This document shows positions 17,016 through 26,390 of a stretch of 64,000 bases of DNA, piece after piece (position 1 is the stretch's first letter; every line of letters starts with the position of its first letter). Location: positions 186,001-250,000 of the forward strand of contig NZ_FVZC01000007.1 of the NCBI RefSeq assembly GCF_900166585.1. The letters run 5' to 3'. The position numbers were made by a program, and so were the translations under genes. The stretch comes from Mesobacillus jeotgali (lineage in GTDB: Bacteria; Bacillota; Bacilli; Bacillales; Cytobacillaceae). The notes under the pieces were generated by a model. The model was not told where the DNA came from. It saw nothing but the letters and a program-made list of their open reading frames with translations, and searched no databases.

Positions 17016-17951
17016 ATGCAGAAAACATCAGGAATCCACCATATTACCGCGATGGTAAATGATGCTCAAAGGAATATCGATTTTTATGCCGGGGTACTTG
17101 GCATGAGGCTGGTTAAAAAAACGATCAACTTTGACCGTCCGGAAGTGTACCATCTCTATTTTGGCAATGAATCAGGGGATCCGGGCACCGCTATCACCTT
17201 TTTTCCATGGGCGAACCAGTTGAAAGGCCGAATAGGAACCGGCCAGGTCGGTGTGACCAGTTACGTCATCCCGATTGGTTCCATCCCCTTTTGGAAGGAC
17301 CGATTTAAACGATTTGGAGTCAGGTTCATTCAGAATGTCAGGTATGGTGAAAGCTATCTGCAGTTCCAGGATCCTGACGGGCTTGAAATCGAGCTGGTCG
17401 AACGCAACGAGGGGCCAGTCAATGCCTGGAGCTTCGGAGGAGTAACTCCTGATGTTGCGATCAAAGGATTTGGCGGAGCCATTTTGATTTCGTCACAGCC
17501 TTATAAAACAGCAGAAGTCCTGGAGGATATACTCGGACTAGAAAACATTGGCCAGGAAGAAAGCTTCTTAAGGTTCAAATCTGAAGCAGAGATTGGCAAT
17601 ACGATCGATATCAAGCTGACTCCATCCGTCCGTGGGTTGATGGGAGCCGGCACCGTCCACCATATTGCCTGGAGAGCGAAGGATGAAGAGGATCATAAAA
17701 GGTGGAGAGAGCTTCTAGTTGAAAAAGGCTATTATCCAACAGAAATTCTGGACCGTAACTACTTCAAAGCCTTGTATTTTCATGAAGGTGGAGGGATTCT
17801 TTTTGAAATAGCGACCGATTCACCCGGCTTTACAGTCGATGAGCCAATGGATACACTAGGTGAAAGATTGATGCTGCCATCATGGCTGGAGTCAAAAAGA
17901 GAAGAATTGGAAAGCATGCTGCCAAAGGTGGAAGCTCGTGTTCTGGGATAA
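17016..17951 (+). CDS. Ring-cleaving dioxygenase, second paralogue
   Basis: 311 residues with the same two-module VOC layout as 15417-16355: GIHHITAMVNDAQRNIDFY, YHLYFGNESGDPGT, GTVHHIAWRAKDEED and GILFEIATDSPGF. Metal-binding His/His/Glu positions are kept. The start follows GTGAGGAGG. Two divergent dioxygenases in one operon suggest different ring substrates. Expected to act on hydroquinones or catechols in the cytosol. Confidence 0.9.
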   Translation: MQKTSGIHHITAMVNDAQRNIDFYAGVLGMRLVKKTINFDRPEVYHLYFGNESGDPGTAITFFPWANQLKGRIGTGQVGVTSYVIPIGSIPFWKDRFKRFGVRFIQNVRYGESYLQFQDPDGLEIELVERNEGPVNAWSFGGVTPDVAIKGFGGAILISSQPYKTAEVLEDILGLENIGQEESFLRFKSEAEIGNTIDIKLTPSVRGLMGAGTVHHIAWRAKDEEDHKRWRELLVEKGYYPTEILDRNYFKALYFHEGGGILFEIATDSPGFTVDEPMDTLGERLMLPSWLESKREELESMLPKVEARVLG

Positions 17952-18016
17952 GAAAGAAAAAATGCAATTCGAGAATGTGCTGGTGCTTGCGCTTTTCTTA
18001 TGGAGGGAGATAAAAA

Positions 18017-18622
18017 ATGAAACATGTATTCAACAAGGGAACAGTCCCGACAAAACCAACATTATTATTGCTCCACGGTACAGGAGGCAATGAACTGGAT
18101 CTGCTGCCTCTTGCCGGTATGATTGATGATGAAGCATCTGTCTTAAGTGTCCGTGGTAATGTACTTGAAAACGGAATGCCAAGATTCTTCCGCAGACTGG
18201 CAGAAGGTGTTTTTGACGAACAGGACCTCTTTTTCCGAACAAAGGAATTGAATGAATTCCTGGATGAAGCGGCAGAAAAGTACGGCTTCGATCGCAATAA
18301 TGTGATTGCCGTCGGCTATTCAAATGGAGCGAATATCGCAGCAAGCCTGCTTTTTCACTATCAAAAAGCCTTGAAAGGTGCAATTCTTCATCACCCAATG
18401 GTACCGAGACGAGGAATCGACCTGCCGGACCTGAAAGGAACGCCTGTATTCATTGCGGCCGGAACGAACGATCCAATCTGCCCGCCGCAGGAATCCGAAG
18501 AACTGCAATCGCTGCTGGAACAAGCGGGTGCGAATGCAGAGATTCACTGGGAGAATAGAGGGCATCAATTGACCCGGGAGGAAGTTGAAGCAGCCGCTAA
18601 GTGGTATGGTGAGAAATTTTAA
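18017..18622 (+). CDS. Carboxylesterase / alpha-beta hydrolase (MhqD-like)
   Basis: 201 residues. The fold begins TLLLLHGTGGNELDLLPLA; the nucleophile elbow is GYSNGAN, the acid residue lies in AAGTNDPICP and the His in ENRGHQLT, a complete Ser-Asp-His triad. It matches the phospholipase/carboxylesterase family containing B. subtilis MhqD. Last gene of the doxX operon, 65 bp after the dioxygenase. Likely hydrolyses ester products of quinone degradation; exact substrate unknown. Confidence 0.87.
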   Translation: MKHVFNKGTVPTKPTLLLLHGTGGNELDLLPLAGMIDDEASVLSVRGNVLENGMPRFFRRLAEGVFDEQDLFFRTKELNEFLDEAAEKYGFDRNNVIAVGYSNGANIAASLLFHYQKALKGAILHHPMVPRRGIDLPDLKGTPVFIAAGTNDPICPPQESEELQSLLEQAGANAEIHWENRGHQLTREEVEAAAKWYGEKF

Positions 18623-18744
18623 TAATAGGAATATGGAGCGGTTTTTCTTTTCATGAATTGTAAAATAGTGCAATCATGAAAAGCAAAAGTCGCTTTTTTT
18701 GTGAGCTATTTTAAGCAAGCTCTGGAGTAGTTAAAGTGTATGCG

Positions 18745-18775
18745 TGGGACATGGGAGGGCGGTTCTCATGTCCCA
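18745..18775. repeat. REP-like palindromic element, copy 2
   Basis: TGGGACATGGGA/TTCTCATGTCCCA arms with a GGGCGG centre, located in the gap between the convergent esterase and alarmone synthetase genes. Same family as 7454-7481 and 27980-28006. Confidence 0.55.
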
Positions 18776-18840
18776 GGAAGTTTATAATATCATGACGAAA
18801 AGCTCTGGAATTGATTACACCTTCGCGGGATTAAATCGGA

Positions 18841-19593
18841 CTACTTCTTTAATTCATTAGGAACATTCACTAAAAATGCATTAAGGACTGACTGAATATT
18901 TGTCTTTTGACTATTGAGAGCTTCATTCAAAATTTGAAGGTCATCATCCTGATCTTTCGCTTTTAAATTAACCACTTCGTTATTGATGCTCTCCATTTTC
19001 AAATCCAGTTCAGCAGCTGAAAGGGCTGCATCCTTAAGATCCTTTTTAATTCTTTCAGGGATGTCCTTATCATATTTATAATATATTTTGTGCTCAAGAC
19101 TGGCCCAGAAATCCATGGCTATAGTTCGTATCTGCAATTCCACAAATACCATTTCCACTCTGTCAGACATGAAAACAGGGATTTTAATAATCAGATGAAG
19201 GCTCTGATAACCGTTGGGTTTTGGATTCTTGATATGTTCAACCAACTCGATATCCTTCTGCTTTTCGATCATCTCACCTATTTTATAAACGTCTGTGATG
19301 AAAGGACAAATAATCCGGATTCCGGCGATATCTTTTATATTCTCCCGGATCGATTCCATCGAAAAGTTGAGGTTCTTCCTGTGCACTTTTTTCATGATAC
19401 TCTCTGGTGACTTTAGCCTTGAATTACAATGTTCGATTGGATTGTAATCATGGATATGGATAAATTCTTCTTTTAAGATATTTATTTTCGTATTCATTTC
19501 ATCCAGTGCAAATTTATAGACTAAAGAAAACCTTTTTAGCTCGTTCCTCATTTGTTTGGGATTTATTCTATACTGTTGAGTCAATTCATTCAT
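18841..19593 (-). CDS. Small alarmone synthetase, (p)ppGpp synthetase (YwaC/RelP type)
   Basis: 250 residues, single-domain RelA/SpoT synthetase with no hydrolase. Motifs: YNPIEHCNSRLKSPESIMKK, IRENIKDIAGIRIICPFITD, PKPNGYQSLHLII (ATP/GTP site) and QIRTIAMDFWASLEHKI. It transfers pyrophosphate from ATP to GTP or GDP. The sequence is closer to B. subtilis YwaC (SasA/RelP) than to YjbM. Start follows AAGGAG. A short inverted repeat lies in the 90-nt gap to the upstream Spx-like gene on the same strand. Confidence 0.88.
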   Translation of the reverse strand: MNELTQQYRINPKQMRNELKRFSLVYKFALDEMNTKINILKEEFIHIHDYNPIEHCNSRLKSPESIMKKVHRKNLNFSMESIRENIKDIAGIRIICPFITDVYKIGEMIEKQKDIELVEHIKNPKPNGYQSLHLIIKIPVFMSDRVEMVFVELQIRTIAMDFWASLEHKIYYKYDKDIPERIKKDLKDAALSAAELDLKMESINNEVVNLKAKDQDDDLQILNEALNSQKTNIQSVLNAFLVNVPNELKK

Positions 19594-19683
19594 TGTTGGC
19601 TACTCCTTGCGGTGAAATTCACTTCCCTGCTATTACAATAACAGGGAGGACTGTAATAAGCAGGTCATCCATTCTGAAAAAAG

Positions 19684-20094
19684 TTAACCTTCTAAAGGCT
19701 GCAAGTGTTCCATTTTCCATTTCAGCCACTGAAACTTACGAACCTTTCTCGGAAGAAACTGCCTGATTTCCTCCTCGTTATAACCAACTTGAAGCTTTTT
19801 GTTTTCAACGATCAAAGGGCTTTTAAGCAACCTTGGATGTTGATGGATAATTTTCAGTAATTCGAGTAAAGAAAGGCTATCAAAATCTATATCCATAGTT
19901 TTATAAGGAAGGGACCGCTTAGAGAGAATGTCATCGGTACCATCAGTTGTCAATTGTAAGAGTTCCTGAAGTTCATGAACCGTTAAAGGCTCCTCCATCA
20001 TATCCCTCTCTACAAAAGGAATCTGGTTGTTAATCATCCATTTTCTTGCTTTCTTTGTTGATCTGCATCCTAATCCATATAGCATTACAGTCAT
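19684..20094 (-). CDS. Spx/ArsC-family protein lacking the CxxC switch
   Basis: 136 residues; the start at 20094 has GGAGGTG at good spacing, the upstream ATG at 20121 does not. Strong Spx features: IPFVERDMMEEPLTVHELQELL, TDGTDDILSKRS and the closing LQVGYNEEEIRQFLPRKVR. Spx normally has C10-x-x-C13 as a redox switch; here the segment is GLGCRSTKKAR, so the second Cys is Thr. The protein may bind RNA polymerase alpha without disulfide control, or respond to another signal. Co-directional with the TetR gene 26 nt upstream. Confidence 0.85.
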   Translation of the reverse strand: MTVMLYGLGCRSTKKARKWMINNQIPFVERDMMEEPLTVHELQELLQLTTDGTDDILSKRSLPYKTMDIDFDSLSLLELLKIIHQHPRLLKSPLIVENKKLQVGYNEEEIRQFLPRKVRKFQWLKWKMEHLQPLEG

Positions 20095-20120
20095 TTTACT
20101 TACACCTCCGTACGATGTCA

Positions 20121-20741
20121 TTATAGGTTTTGCTTGTATATCCCTTGTTTTAGTAAGCGCATGCTAAGTTTGAAGGATTCCATTGCCTCTTCATCAGATA
20201 AGCCTTTTACTGTTTTTTCGATAAGATTGTTAAAGGCCAGTGCAGAGACTATTTTAAAAATTTGTAACAGCTCTTTTTCTGTACTGATATTCAGCTGATC
20301 TCTATTAATGAGTTCCCCGATCTTCTTGAATTCCTCGTGTTCTAGATAGGTATCCCAAATACTTGTGAAGGAGCTCTCTACTCTATGGGTTGTGTAGAGC
20401 AGGGCATTTTTTAAAAATTGCTTTTCTTCCTCATCTGATAATGCATATAAAAAGTAATTTTGAAGTTCAATCAGCGCTTCAATCAAATCTCCTTTATGTT
20501 TTTCCAATAATCCGCTGAAGTAAATTTTGGCCATTTTTATTTTACTTTCTAATAAATAGAAATATAAATCATCTTTGTCCTGGAAATATTGATAAAAACT
20601 CCCTCTCGATATACCAGCCGTTTTAATAATATTTGCTATTGAAGCTTCAAAAAATGGGACCCTGATGAACTCGACTTCTGCAGATTCAAGCAGTTTCTTC
20701 TGTTTATGTTCTGGTAAATTGAAAAATGTTTGCTTTGGCAT
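20121..20741 (-). CDS. TetR/AcrR family transcriptional regulator
   Basis: 206 residues. The N-terminal HTH reads KKLLESAEVEFIRVPFFEASIANII then AGISRGSFYQYFQDKDDLYFYLL, typical TetR. The ligand-binding half is helical and variable, so the ligand is not predictable. Three TGACACNGTGTCA palindromes stand immediately upstream, suggesting autoregulation. It is probably co-transcribed with the Spx-like gene, which it would then control. Confidence 0.87.
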   Translation of the reverse strand: MPKQTFFNLPEHKQKKLLESAEVEFIRVPFFEASIANIIKTAGISRGSFYQYFQDKDDLYFYLLESKIKMAKIYFSGLLEKHKGDLIEALIELQNYFLYALSDEEEKQFLKNALLYTTHRVESSFTSIWDTYLEHEEFKKIGELINRDQLNISTEKELLQIFKIVSALAFNNLIEKTVKGLSDEEAMESFKLSMRLLKQGIYKQNL

Positions 20742-20764
20742 GTGATCACCTCGGTTCTATGATG

Positions 20765-20840
20765 TGACAGCGTGTCATATTATATTTAAATAATATATGA
20801 CACGCTGTCATATGTCAATTTAAAATGTGACACTGTGTCA
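20765..20840. promoter_or_regulatory. Three TetR-type operators in one regulatory region
   Basis: TGACAGCGTGTCA at 20765-20777, TGACACGCTGTCA at 20798-20810 and TGACACTGTGTCA at 20828-20840. The first two are reverse complements of each other around an AT-rich TATTATATTTAAATAATA centre that could hold a -10 box, so the pair forms a large inverted repeat. They lie between the divergent tetR and araC genes. Confidence 0.8.
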
Positions 20841-20924
20841 TATTTGGAGATGAGAAATGGTGACAATTGAAACTGTTAGGTCGTCTCATTATTCCAAGTA
20901 TCCCAAAACTTATGTAAAATTGTA

Positions 20925-21866
20925 ATGGAGAAGACAAAGACCAACCGTAAAGTGGTGAGGAAGATTCAACAGTTACTTTTACTTCAACGTGTGATTGATT
21001 ATATAGAGGATCATATTAAAGAGGAACTTAGTGCAGAAGAGCTGGCAAGAATGGTTGGGTATTCTCCGTATCATTTTTCGCGGATTTTTTATAAACAAAC
21101 GGGTTATACATTGATGGATTATGTGGTGAAAAGGAAGCTCCAGTTTGCATTGTATGAATTAGTGAATGGGAAAAAAATCATCGAAATTGCACTGGACTAC
21201 GGGTTTGAAACACATTCTGGATTTACAAAAGCGTTCAAAAAGTGCTTTGGAAGTCCGCCTAGTCTTTATAAGGAGCATTGTCCGACTTCACTGCCTCAAA
21301 AACTGGATCTTATGAGCCTTCACGCAAAGAACACGGGCGGAATTGTCCTGCAGCCTCAGATTGTCCGGCGTAATGCTTTTCATGTCGCCGGAAAAATATT
21401 CAGTATAGACAATGCCCCTGCTAATAGAAATGTTCCTGCCTTCTGGGAGCAGGAGGGTTTGACTGATGGTTCGATTGAAACGTACTTATACAATGTGTTG
21501 GCGCCGAAGAAGCATGGAGAGTATTGTCTTAATTTGAGCCGCAGCCTGGAGGAAGACAGGTGCCGTTATATATTTGCTGTAGACTATGACGATGAAAAAG
21601 ACTTACCGGACGGATTAACAGCTGTACAAATCCCCGAGGCTGTTTACGCTATCTTCCGGACGCCTTTGGTTGAGGTTGAACAATTCGCCGCCGCCATTAA
21701 AGGGACGTGGAGATACATACTGGAGGATTGGTTTCCGCACTCATCCTATGAAGTGGATGATGAGGGATTCGACTTTGAATTTTATGACGAGCATTGCCAT
21801 TATTGGGATTATAAAAAAGTGTATATGGAAATTCATATCCCGGTTAAAGAAAAATCTCGAGAGTGA
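20925..21866 (+). CDS. AraC family regulator with GyrI-like effector domain
   Basis: 313 residues. N-terminal double HTH: RVIDYIEDHIKEELSAEELARMVGYSPYHFSRIFYKQTG and IIEIALDYGFETHSGFTKAFKKCFG. The C-terminal 170 residues form a GyrI/SOUL-like effector-binding domain as in Rob and SoxS-like relatives. No clear ribosome-binding site before ATG 20925. Its stop codon lies inside the loop of a bidirectional terminator. Targets unknown; the convergent MFS exporter is a plausible one. Confidence 0.83.
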   Translation: MEKTKTNRKVVRKIQQLLLLQRVIDYIEDHIKEELSAEELARMVGYSPYHFSRIFYKQTGYTLMDYVVKRKLQFALYELVNGKKIIEIALDYGFETHSGFTKAFKKCFGSPPSLYKEHCPTSLPQKLDLMSLHAKNTGGIVLQPQIVRRNAFHVAGKIFSIDNAPANRNVPAFWEQEGLTDGSIETYLYNVLAPKKHGEYCLNLSRSLEEDRCRYIFAVDYDDEKDLPDGLTAVQIPEAVYAIFRTPLVEVEQFAAAIKGTWRYILEDWFPHSSYEVDDEGFDFEFYDEHCHYWDYKKVYMEIHIPVKEKSRE

Positions 21867-21886
21867 CGTCATTCTCGAGATTTTTT
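21850..21886. terminator. Bidirectional terminator containing both convergent stop codons
   Basis: Stem AAAAATCTCGAGA / TCTCGAGATTTTT with a 10-nt loop. The TGA of the AraC gene (21864-21866) and the TGA of the MFS gene (21869-21871, minus strand) are both in the loop. Confidence 0.85.
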
Positions 21887-23107
21887 GATTGCTAGTTTAT
21901 ATAAGCAGATGACAGGTGTTAAAAGAATGGCACTTGCCATCATGGCTATTTTAATAGAGTAGTTGGCGGCAATCAATCCAATAGCCGGTCCTCCGCTTAT
22001 CTGGCCAATCGCATCAACCTGGCCTTTCACCGAAAAGAAAGTCGCGCGTGTCGAGGAATCAGGAATGATTTTATTCAGCCATGTATCCTCAAGAGGTGCC
22101 ATAACTGACCTTGTACCCTGGATGATCAGATAAAAGCACAGCAAACTGATGATTCCAGCCGAAAGAGCAAAACCAGTCAGCGAAGTGATAATCAGAACAC
22201 ATCCAATCAGCAAGGATACATAAATGGTGTTTAACTGATGATGGAGAGAACTCCGGCTGATAAAATGAAGGCCGATAAATGAAAGGAGCATGACGATAAA
22301 CTGAATGCTTCCGATCAGGACGACCAAATTCCCATCCGTCATGTATGCAAGACGAGTCTCTTCAAGAAAGTGTGAAATCCATAGCCGGTCAAAGCCTTCA
22401 CTGTATAACCCAAAAAACAAGGCAATCATGAAGAGAATACGCATAAGGTAACTGGTCTTTGTATAATTGATCATCTCGTGCATATTACTTTTCAGCGTGT
22501 TCCATGTTGATGTATTTTCATGTTCCGCAGGCTTGAAATTCTCTTCTTTCATAAATAGGAGCAAAAAGACAGCCAATCCCACCATGCATAGCCCGCCAAT
22601 GATGATAGGAAGATTGATCATGAAAAAGTAACCGATCAACATACTTAAAGGAATCGCAATCACTTCTCCGAGTGTGCCAGCCTTTGCACCGTTGACAAAC
22701 GCCTCTGGAGCACGATCTTCTCCAATTTCATCTGCAATCCACGCTTGATGCGCACCGCTTGTAAACGTATAGCCAATTCCCCACAGAACCTGGGACAATA
22801 AAACCGCTGCAAAATAAGGAAACGAGCCCTCAATGAGGAACCCGGCCCCAATCAAAAAATACCCGATGATCACAGAAAGCCTGCGACTTTTTAAATCCGC
22901 GACAAACCCAGTCGGAATCTCAAACAGGAAAACGACCGCCTCCAAAACAGTACCGACCAGAACAAGCTGCAACGAACCAAGACCCACAATTTTCACATGA
23001 TACAGCAAGTTAACCGTAAAAATGAATGTAAATAAGAACTGCGACCAAAAACGTGTATAAAGATAGACACGATACGAATCCATTTTCTTCATTAATGTCA
23101 ATTTCAT
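21869..23107 (-). CDS. MFS transporter
   Basis: About 410 residues with twelve hydrophobic segments. The MFS loop 2-3 signature appears as GFVADLKSRRLSVIIGYFL, and GLGSLQLVLVGTVLEAVVFLFEIPTG precedes it. It resembles drug/efflux subfamily members; substrate not readable. GGGGGAG directly abuts ATG 23107, so the TTG at 23101 (6 nt spacing) is an equally good start. Convergent with the AraC gene. Confidence 0.82.
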   Translation of the reverse strand: MKLTLMKKMDSYRVYLYTRFWSQFLFTFIFTVNLLYHVKIVGLGSLQLVLVGTVLEAVVFLFEIPTGFVADLKSRRLSVIIGYFLIGAGFLIEGSFPYFAAVLLSQVLWGIGYTFTSGAHQAWIADEIGEDRAPEAFVNGAKAGTLGEVIAIPLSMLIGYFFMINLPIIIGGLCMVGLAVFLLLFMKEENFKPAEHENTSTWNTLKSNMHEMINYTKTSYLMRILFMIALFFGLYSEGFDRLWISHFLEETRLAYMTDGNLVVLIGSIQFIVMLLSFIGLHFISRSSLHHQLNTIYVSLLIGCVLIITSLTGFALSAGIISLLCFYLIIQGTRSVMAPLEDTWLNKIIPDSSTRATFFSVKGQVDAIGQISGGPAIGLIAANYSIKIAMMASAILLTPVICLYKLAIKKSRE

Positions 23108-23394
23108 CTCCCCCTGATCAGATTATAGGGTGAGAGGGAGGTGATTTCTTTTCCAAATTTGCGGTTTTTGGGAGTATGGAAGGGTCTTTGCATATGGAAG
23201 GGAGGAAGCCCGGGTAAATGGGCAGTACCTCGAAACCACGACTGCACAAAAGCAGCACTTTGATTTCCACAGATACGCGAAAACTGACCTTGTGTTTCCG
23301 TGTTTTGAAAATCTGAAAAAATTTCCATAAAAATACAAAACTTTTTCCGGTTTGATTCGTATTAAAAGGTAATGACATATCAATGGAGGTTTAT

Positions 23395-24378
23395 ATGGAA
23401 AAGGCAAACAGGAGTATTGATAGTTACATCCAAAATTATTCCCAGTTGAGAGAAAAATACCGCTGGCAGGTTACCGATCAATCGGTTTTGATGATGGTCG
23501 CTTCTTTGTATATCTCCAGCAACCGCACCTTTGATATCGATAGATTTACCGACCTTGCGGATTATATAAAAAGTGAGTCTGGGTTGTTCTCGCCTTTGCG
23601 CTCTGAATCTCGCTTTACCTTTGCCGCTTTGCTTGACACTAAGTTTGAAAATCCGAAAGAAAAGTTTCCGGCCTTTATCGCTGCATACCAGGCGTTGGTC
23701 TCAGCAGGATTCAGCAAAAATACTTTCACCTACATTTCCGCCATGCTGCTGGCCACAGAAAATCCAGATGACCTCAAATCCCTTTCTGAAAGGGCAAGGA
23801 GCATTTACAAGAAAATGAGGGAGGAGCATTTGTTTTTGACAGGCCACAGCGATTATCCGCTTGCAGTCATGCTTGCTCAAAATGAGCTTCAGAGTGATGA
23901 AATGATTTTTCAGATCGAAGACCTGTACAGCAAGCTTTCGCAAAACGGATTCCGAAAGGGAAATGATCTGCAAAGCATGAGCCATATCCTATCGCTGCAT
24001 GAAAATAGCACTGCAGATGACCTCGTTGCTCTATCCACTGAAATCTATGACAGAATGAAAAAAGAAGGAATCAAGCCAAAGACCATGTTCTATCCTCAGA
24101 TAGCTCTGCTTACCTTCATGGAAAAAGGCAGCGACCATCTTACGGAAATAAAAGAAGTATGGGAGCAATTGAACGCAGAGAAGCTGTTTAAATGGAAGAA
24201 AGACATCAATTTTATGATGGCCGTCAATTTTGTCATCAGTGACAAAATCGATCATTCATCCCTGCTTCAGACTAATCTTTCTACAACAATCGAAATATTG
24301 ATCAAGGCTCAGCAAGCAGCATCGATCTCAGCTATATCAGGTGCAGCTGTCGTAGCTTCTTCAAATGGAGGAGAATAA
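23395..24378 (+). CDS. DUF4003 family protein
   Basis: 327 residues; ATG 23395 follows TGGAGG with good spacing. Repeated helical segments of roughly 60-70 residues (IAAYQALVSAGFSKNTFTYISAMLL; IYKKMREEHLFLTGHSDYPLAVMLA; IYDRMKKEGIKPKTMFYPQIALL) identify the Bacillus DUF4003 family, apparently an alpha-solenoid. No enzymatic motif. Function unknown. Monocistronic with a terminator downstream. Confidence 0.78.
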   Translation: MEKANRSIDSYIQNYSQLREKYRWQVTDQSVLMMVASLYISSNRTFDIDRFTDLADYIKSESGLFSPLRSESRFTFAALLDTKFENPKEKFPAFIAAYQALVSAGFSKNTFTYISAMLLATENPDDLKSLSERARSIYKKMREEHLFLTGHSDYPLAVMLAQNELQSDEMIFQIEDLYSKLSQNGFRKGNDLQSMSHILSLHENSTADDLVALSTEIYDRMKKEGIKPKTMFYPQIALLTFMEKGSDHLTEIKEVWEQLNAEKLFKWKKDINFMMAVNFVISDKIDHSSLLQTNLSTTIEILIKAQQAASISAISGAAVVASSNGGE

Positions 24379-24447
24379 GGGGATGGGGACGCTACGGTGA
24401 ACCGAAAATATATGGAATTTATCAGAATTGGAATAATGGAAACAAGC

Positions 24448-24480
24448 ATCCCCCTCATCTTTAAATAAGGGGGATTTTTA
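24448..24480. terminator. Bidirectional-type terminator
   Basis: ATCCCCCT/AGGGGGAT with a 12-nt loop and TTTTTA. Shared by convergent DUF4003 and dbpA. Confidence 0.75.
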
Positions 24481-24491
24481 ATATAAGCTTT

Positions 24492-25937
24492 TTATTTAAT
24501 GGCTTTGCTGACTTTTAATTTCTTTCCTTTGATGGTCGCATTCTCCATGGCTTGTAAGACTAGCGAGCCTTTCCCATTCAGAATGTCAACATATGACATA
24601 TGATCCTTGATGGTAATGATGCCGATGTCATCTGCTGTGACTCCCGGGATTTTCGCAATTGTTCCAACAAAATCAACAGCACGGATTTTCTTCTTTTTAC
24701 CGCCGCTGAAATGGAGTTTCATAATATCCTGATTGATTCGGGCGGTTTTATTGTTTCTTACAATTCGCCTGCCATTAAGTTTTTCTTCGAAATCAGCTTT
24801 TGCACCAGCCACTTCCGGTTGGCTGGGAGCTTCAATAATAGGGATCTCAAAGCCGATGTATTTTTCAATGGCTTTAATGAATTTTCCTTCATAAGGTGTT
24901 GAAAATGTAATTGCCTTGCCTTTATTTCCGGCACGGCCGGTTCTGCCAGCCCGGTGCACATAGCTCTCTTTTTCCATTGGAACGTCATAGTTGATGACAA
25001 GATTGACGTTATCAATATCAATGCCTCTGGCAGCTACATCGGTGGCCACGAGGTAGCGGAAGTTTCCCATTTTGAAACCCTCCATAACAGCAAAACGGTC
25101 TTCTTGTTCCAGTCCGCCATGTAGCTTTTCACAAGAATATCCGCTTTGATCAAGTTCGCTGTAAACAGTATCCACATGTTCTTTGGTCCGGCAGAAAATG
25201 AGGCAGCTGTCTGGGTTTTCTGTAATCGTGACATCTTTAAGTAGTGAGAGCTTTTCTTCTTCTTTCACTTCAATTAAAGAATGTTCAATGGTATCGGCCG
25301 TTATACCGGTTGATTCAATCTCAATATAAATAGGCTCAGTCATATATTTATGACAAAGACTTTCTATATCTTTAGGCATGGTAGCAGAAAACACCATTGT
25401 CACCCGGGTTGAAGGCACCTGTTTAATGATCGCTTCCACTTCATCGATGAAACCTCTATTGAGCATCTCATCAGCTTCATCAATGATCAGATACTTGATT
25501 TCATCCAAAACCAGGGTTTCTCGTTCAATATGGTCCATAACCCGTCCGGGCGTTCCGACGACTACATGAGTTTTTTGTTTCAATTCTTCCTTTTGTTTTG
25601 AAAAAGGCTCTTTTCCATAGACGGCAACGGCTTTAATGCGTTTAAACCTTCCGATATTCGTAATATCTTCGCGGACTTGAACCGCAAGCTCCCTGGTTGG
25701 GGTAAGAATTAACACCTGTGGTTTTTTTTCCTCCCATTCAATCAAATCCGAAACAGGAATACCAAAGGATGCAGTCTTTCCGCTTCCGGTTTGAGACTTT
25801 ACGACCAAATCCTGGTTTTCCATTGCTAAAGGAATCACTTTACTTTGTACTTCTGTTGGAGTTTCATATTTCAACACAGCTAGTGCTCTTTGTATTTCTT
25901 CGCTTACATGATAATCTGCAAAACTTCTTTTACTCAT
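24492..25937 (-). CDS. dbpA: DEAD-box ATP-dependent RNA helicase DbpA (YxiN-like)
   Basis: 481 residues. Complete DEAD-box set: Q motif, [46 protein letters not shown] and [13 protein letters not shown]. The C-terminal domain from about 400 ([24 protein letters not shown]) is the DbpA RRM that binds 23S rRNA hairpin 92 in B. subtilis YxiN. It acts in 50S ribosome assembly. Start follows GAGGT. Monocistronic. Confidence 0.93.
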   Translation of the reverse strand: MSKRSFADYHVSEEIQRALAVLKYETPTEVQSKVIPLAMENQDLVVKSQTGSGKTASFGIPVSDLIEWEEKKPQVLILTPTRELAVQVREDITNIGRFKRIKAVAVYGKEPFSKQKEELKQKTHVVVGTPGRVMDHIERETLVLDEIKYLIIDEADEMLNRGFIDEVEAIIKQVPSTRVTMVFSATMPKDIESLCHKYMTEPIYIEIESTGITADTIEHSLIEVKEEEKLSLLKDVTITENPDSCLIFCRTKEHVDTVYSELDQSGYSCEKLHGGLEQEDRFAVMEGFKMGNFRYLVATDVAARGIDIDNVNLVINYDVPMEKESYVHRAGRTGRAGNKGKAITFSTPYEGKFIKAIEKYIGFEIPIIEAPSQPEVAGAKADFEEKLNGRRIVRNNKTARINQDIMKLHFSGGKKKKIRAVDFVGTIAKIPGVTADDIGIITIKDHMSYVDILNGKGSLVLQAMENATIKGKKLKVSKAIK

Positions 25938-26390
25938 TTGTTAACCTCGTTTTTTGTTTTTTTTCGTCATATGTATAGAATCTTCTCTGTGAAAGATTAT
26001 ATTCCTTATCTGAATAAGGTTCATTATACTTGAAAAGCGTAATGATTTTCGCACTTTTATGTTTTATTGTTAAACTTCCCTCATGAAGATGAGGTTTAAG
26101 GTCCCTTACCGGCATCCCTATTGGCAAATAAACCAATATTTAAAATAGGAGATAAGAGTAGGATTAGTGCCACTGTGATGATTAATGTCCAGAGAGCAGG
26201 TTGTAGTTTGTTTATTCTTCCCGATTTCTAATGTCTTTTTTCCTCGTTGTTTTTTGATATGTTCCTCCTAATATGATCTGAGCTGGCTTTGACGAATATA
26301 TTGTATACTAGAATACCCTTAGTGGAAAATTTTTAAAAAAACAGGATTGGTTGTTTATAATTCTTCTATATATATTTTAAGGAGATACAC
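25938..26390. other. Intergenic stretch without a supportable gene
   Basis: Between dbpA and the lipoprotein gene. A short hydrophobic frame on the minus strand (about 26102-26233, with ALWTLIITVALILLLSP) has no start codon and is not called. The AT-rich end (26330-26390) presumably holds the lipoprotein promoter; I see no reliable boxes. Confidence 0.4.

Noticed and set aside
26102..26233. Short hydrophobic minus-strand frame (ALWTLIITVALILLLSP)
   Set aside because: No start codon in frame; treated as gene debris.
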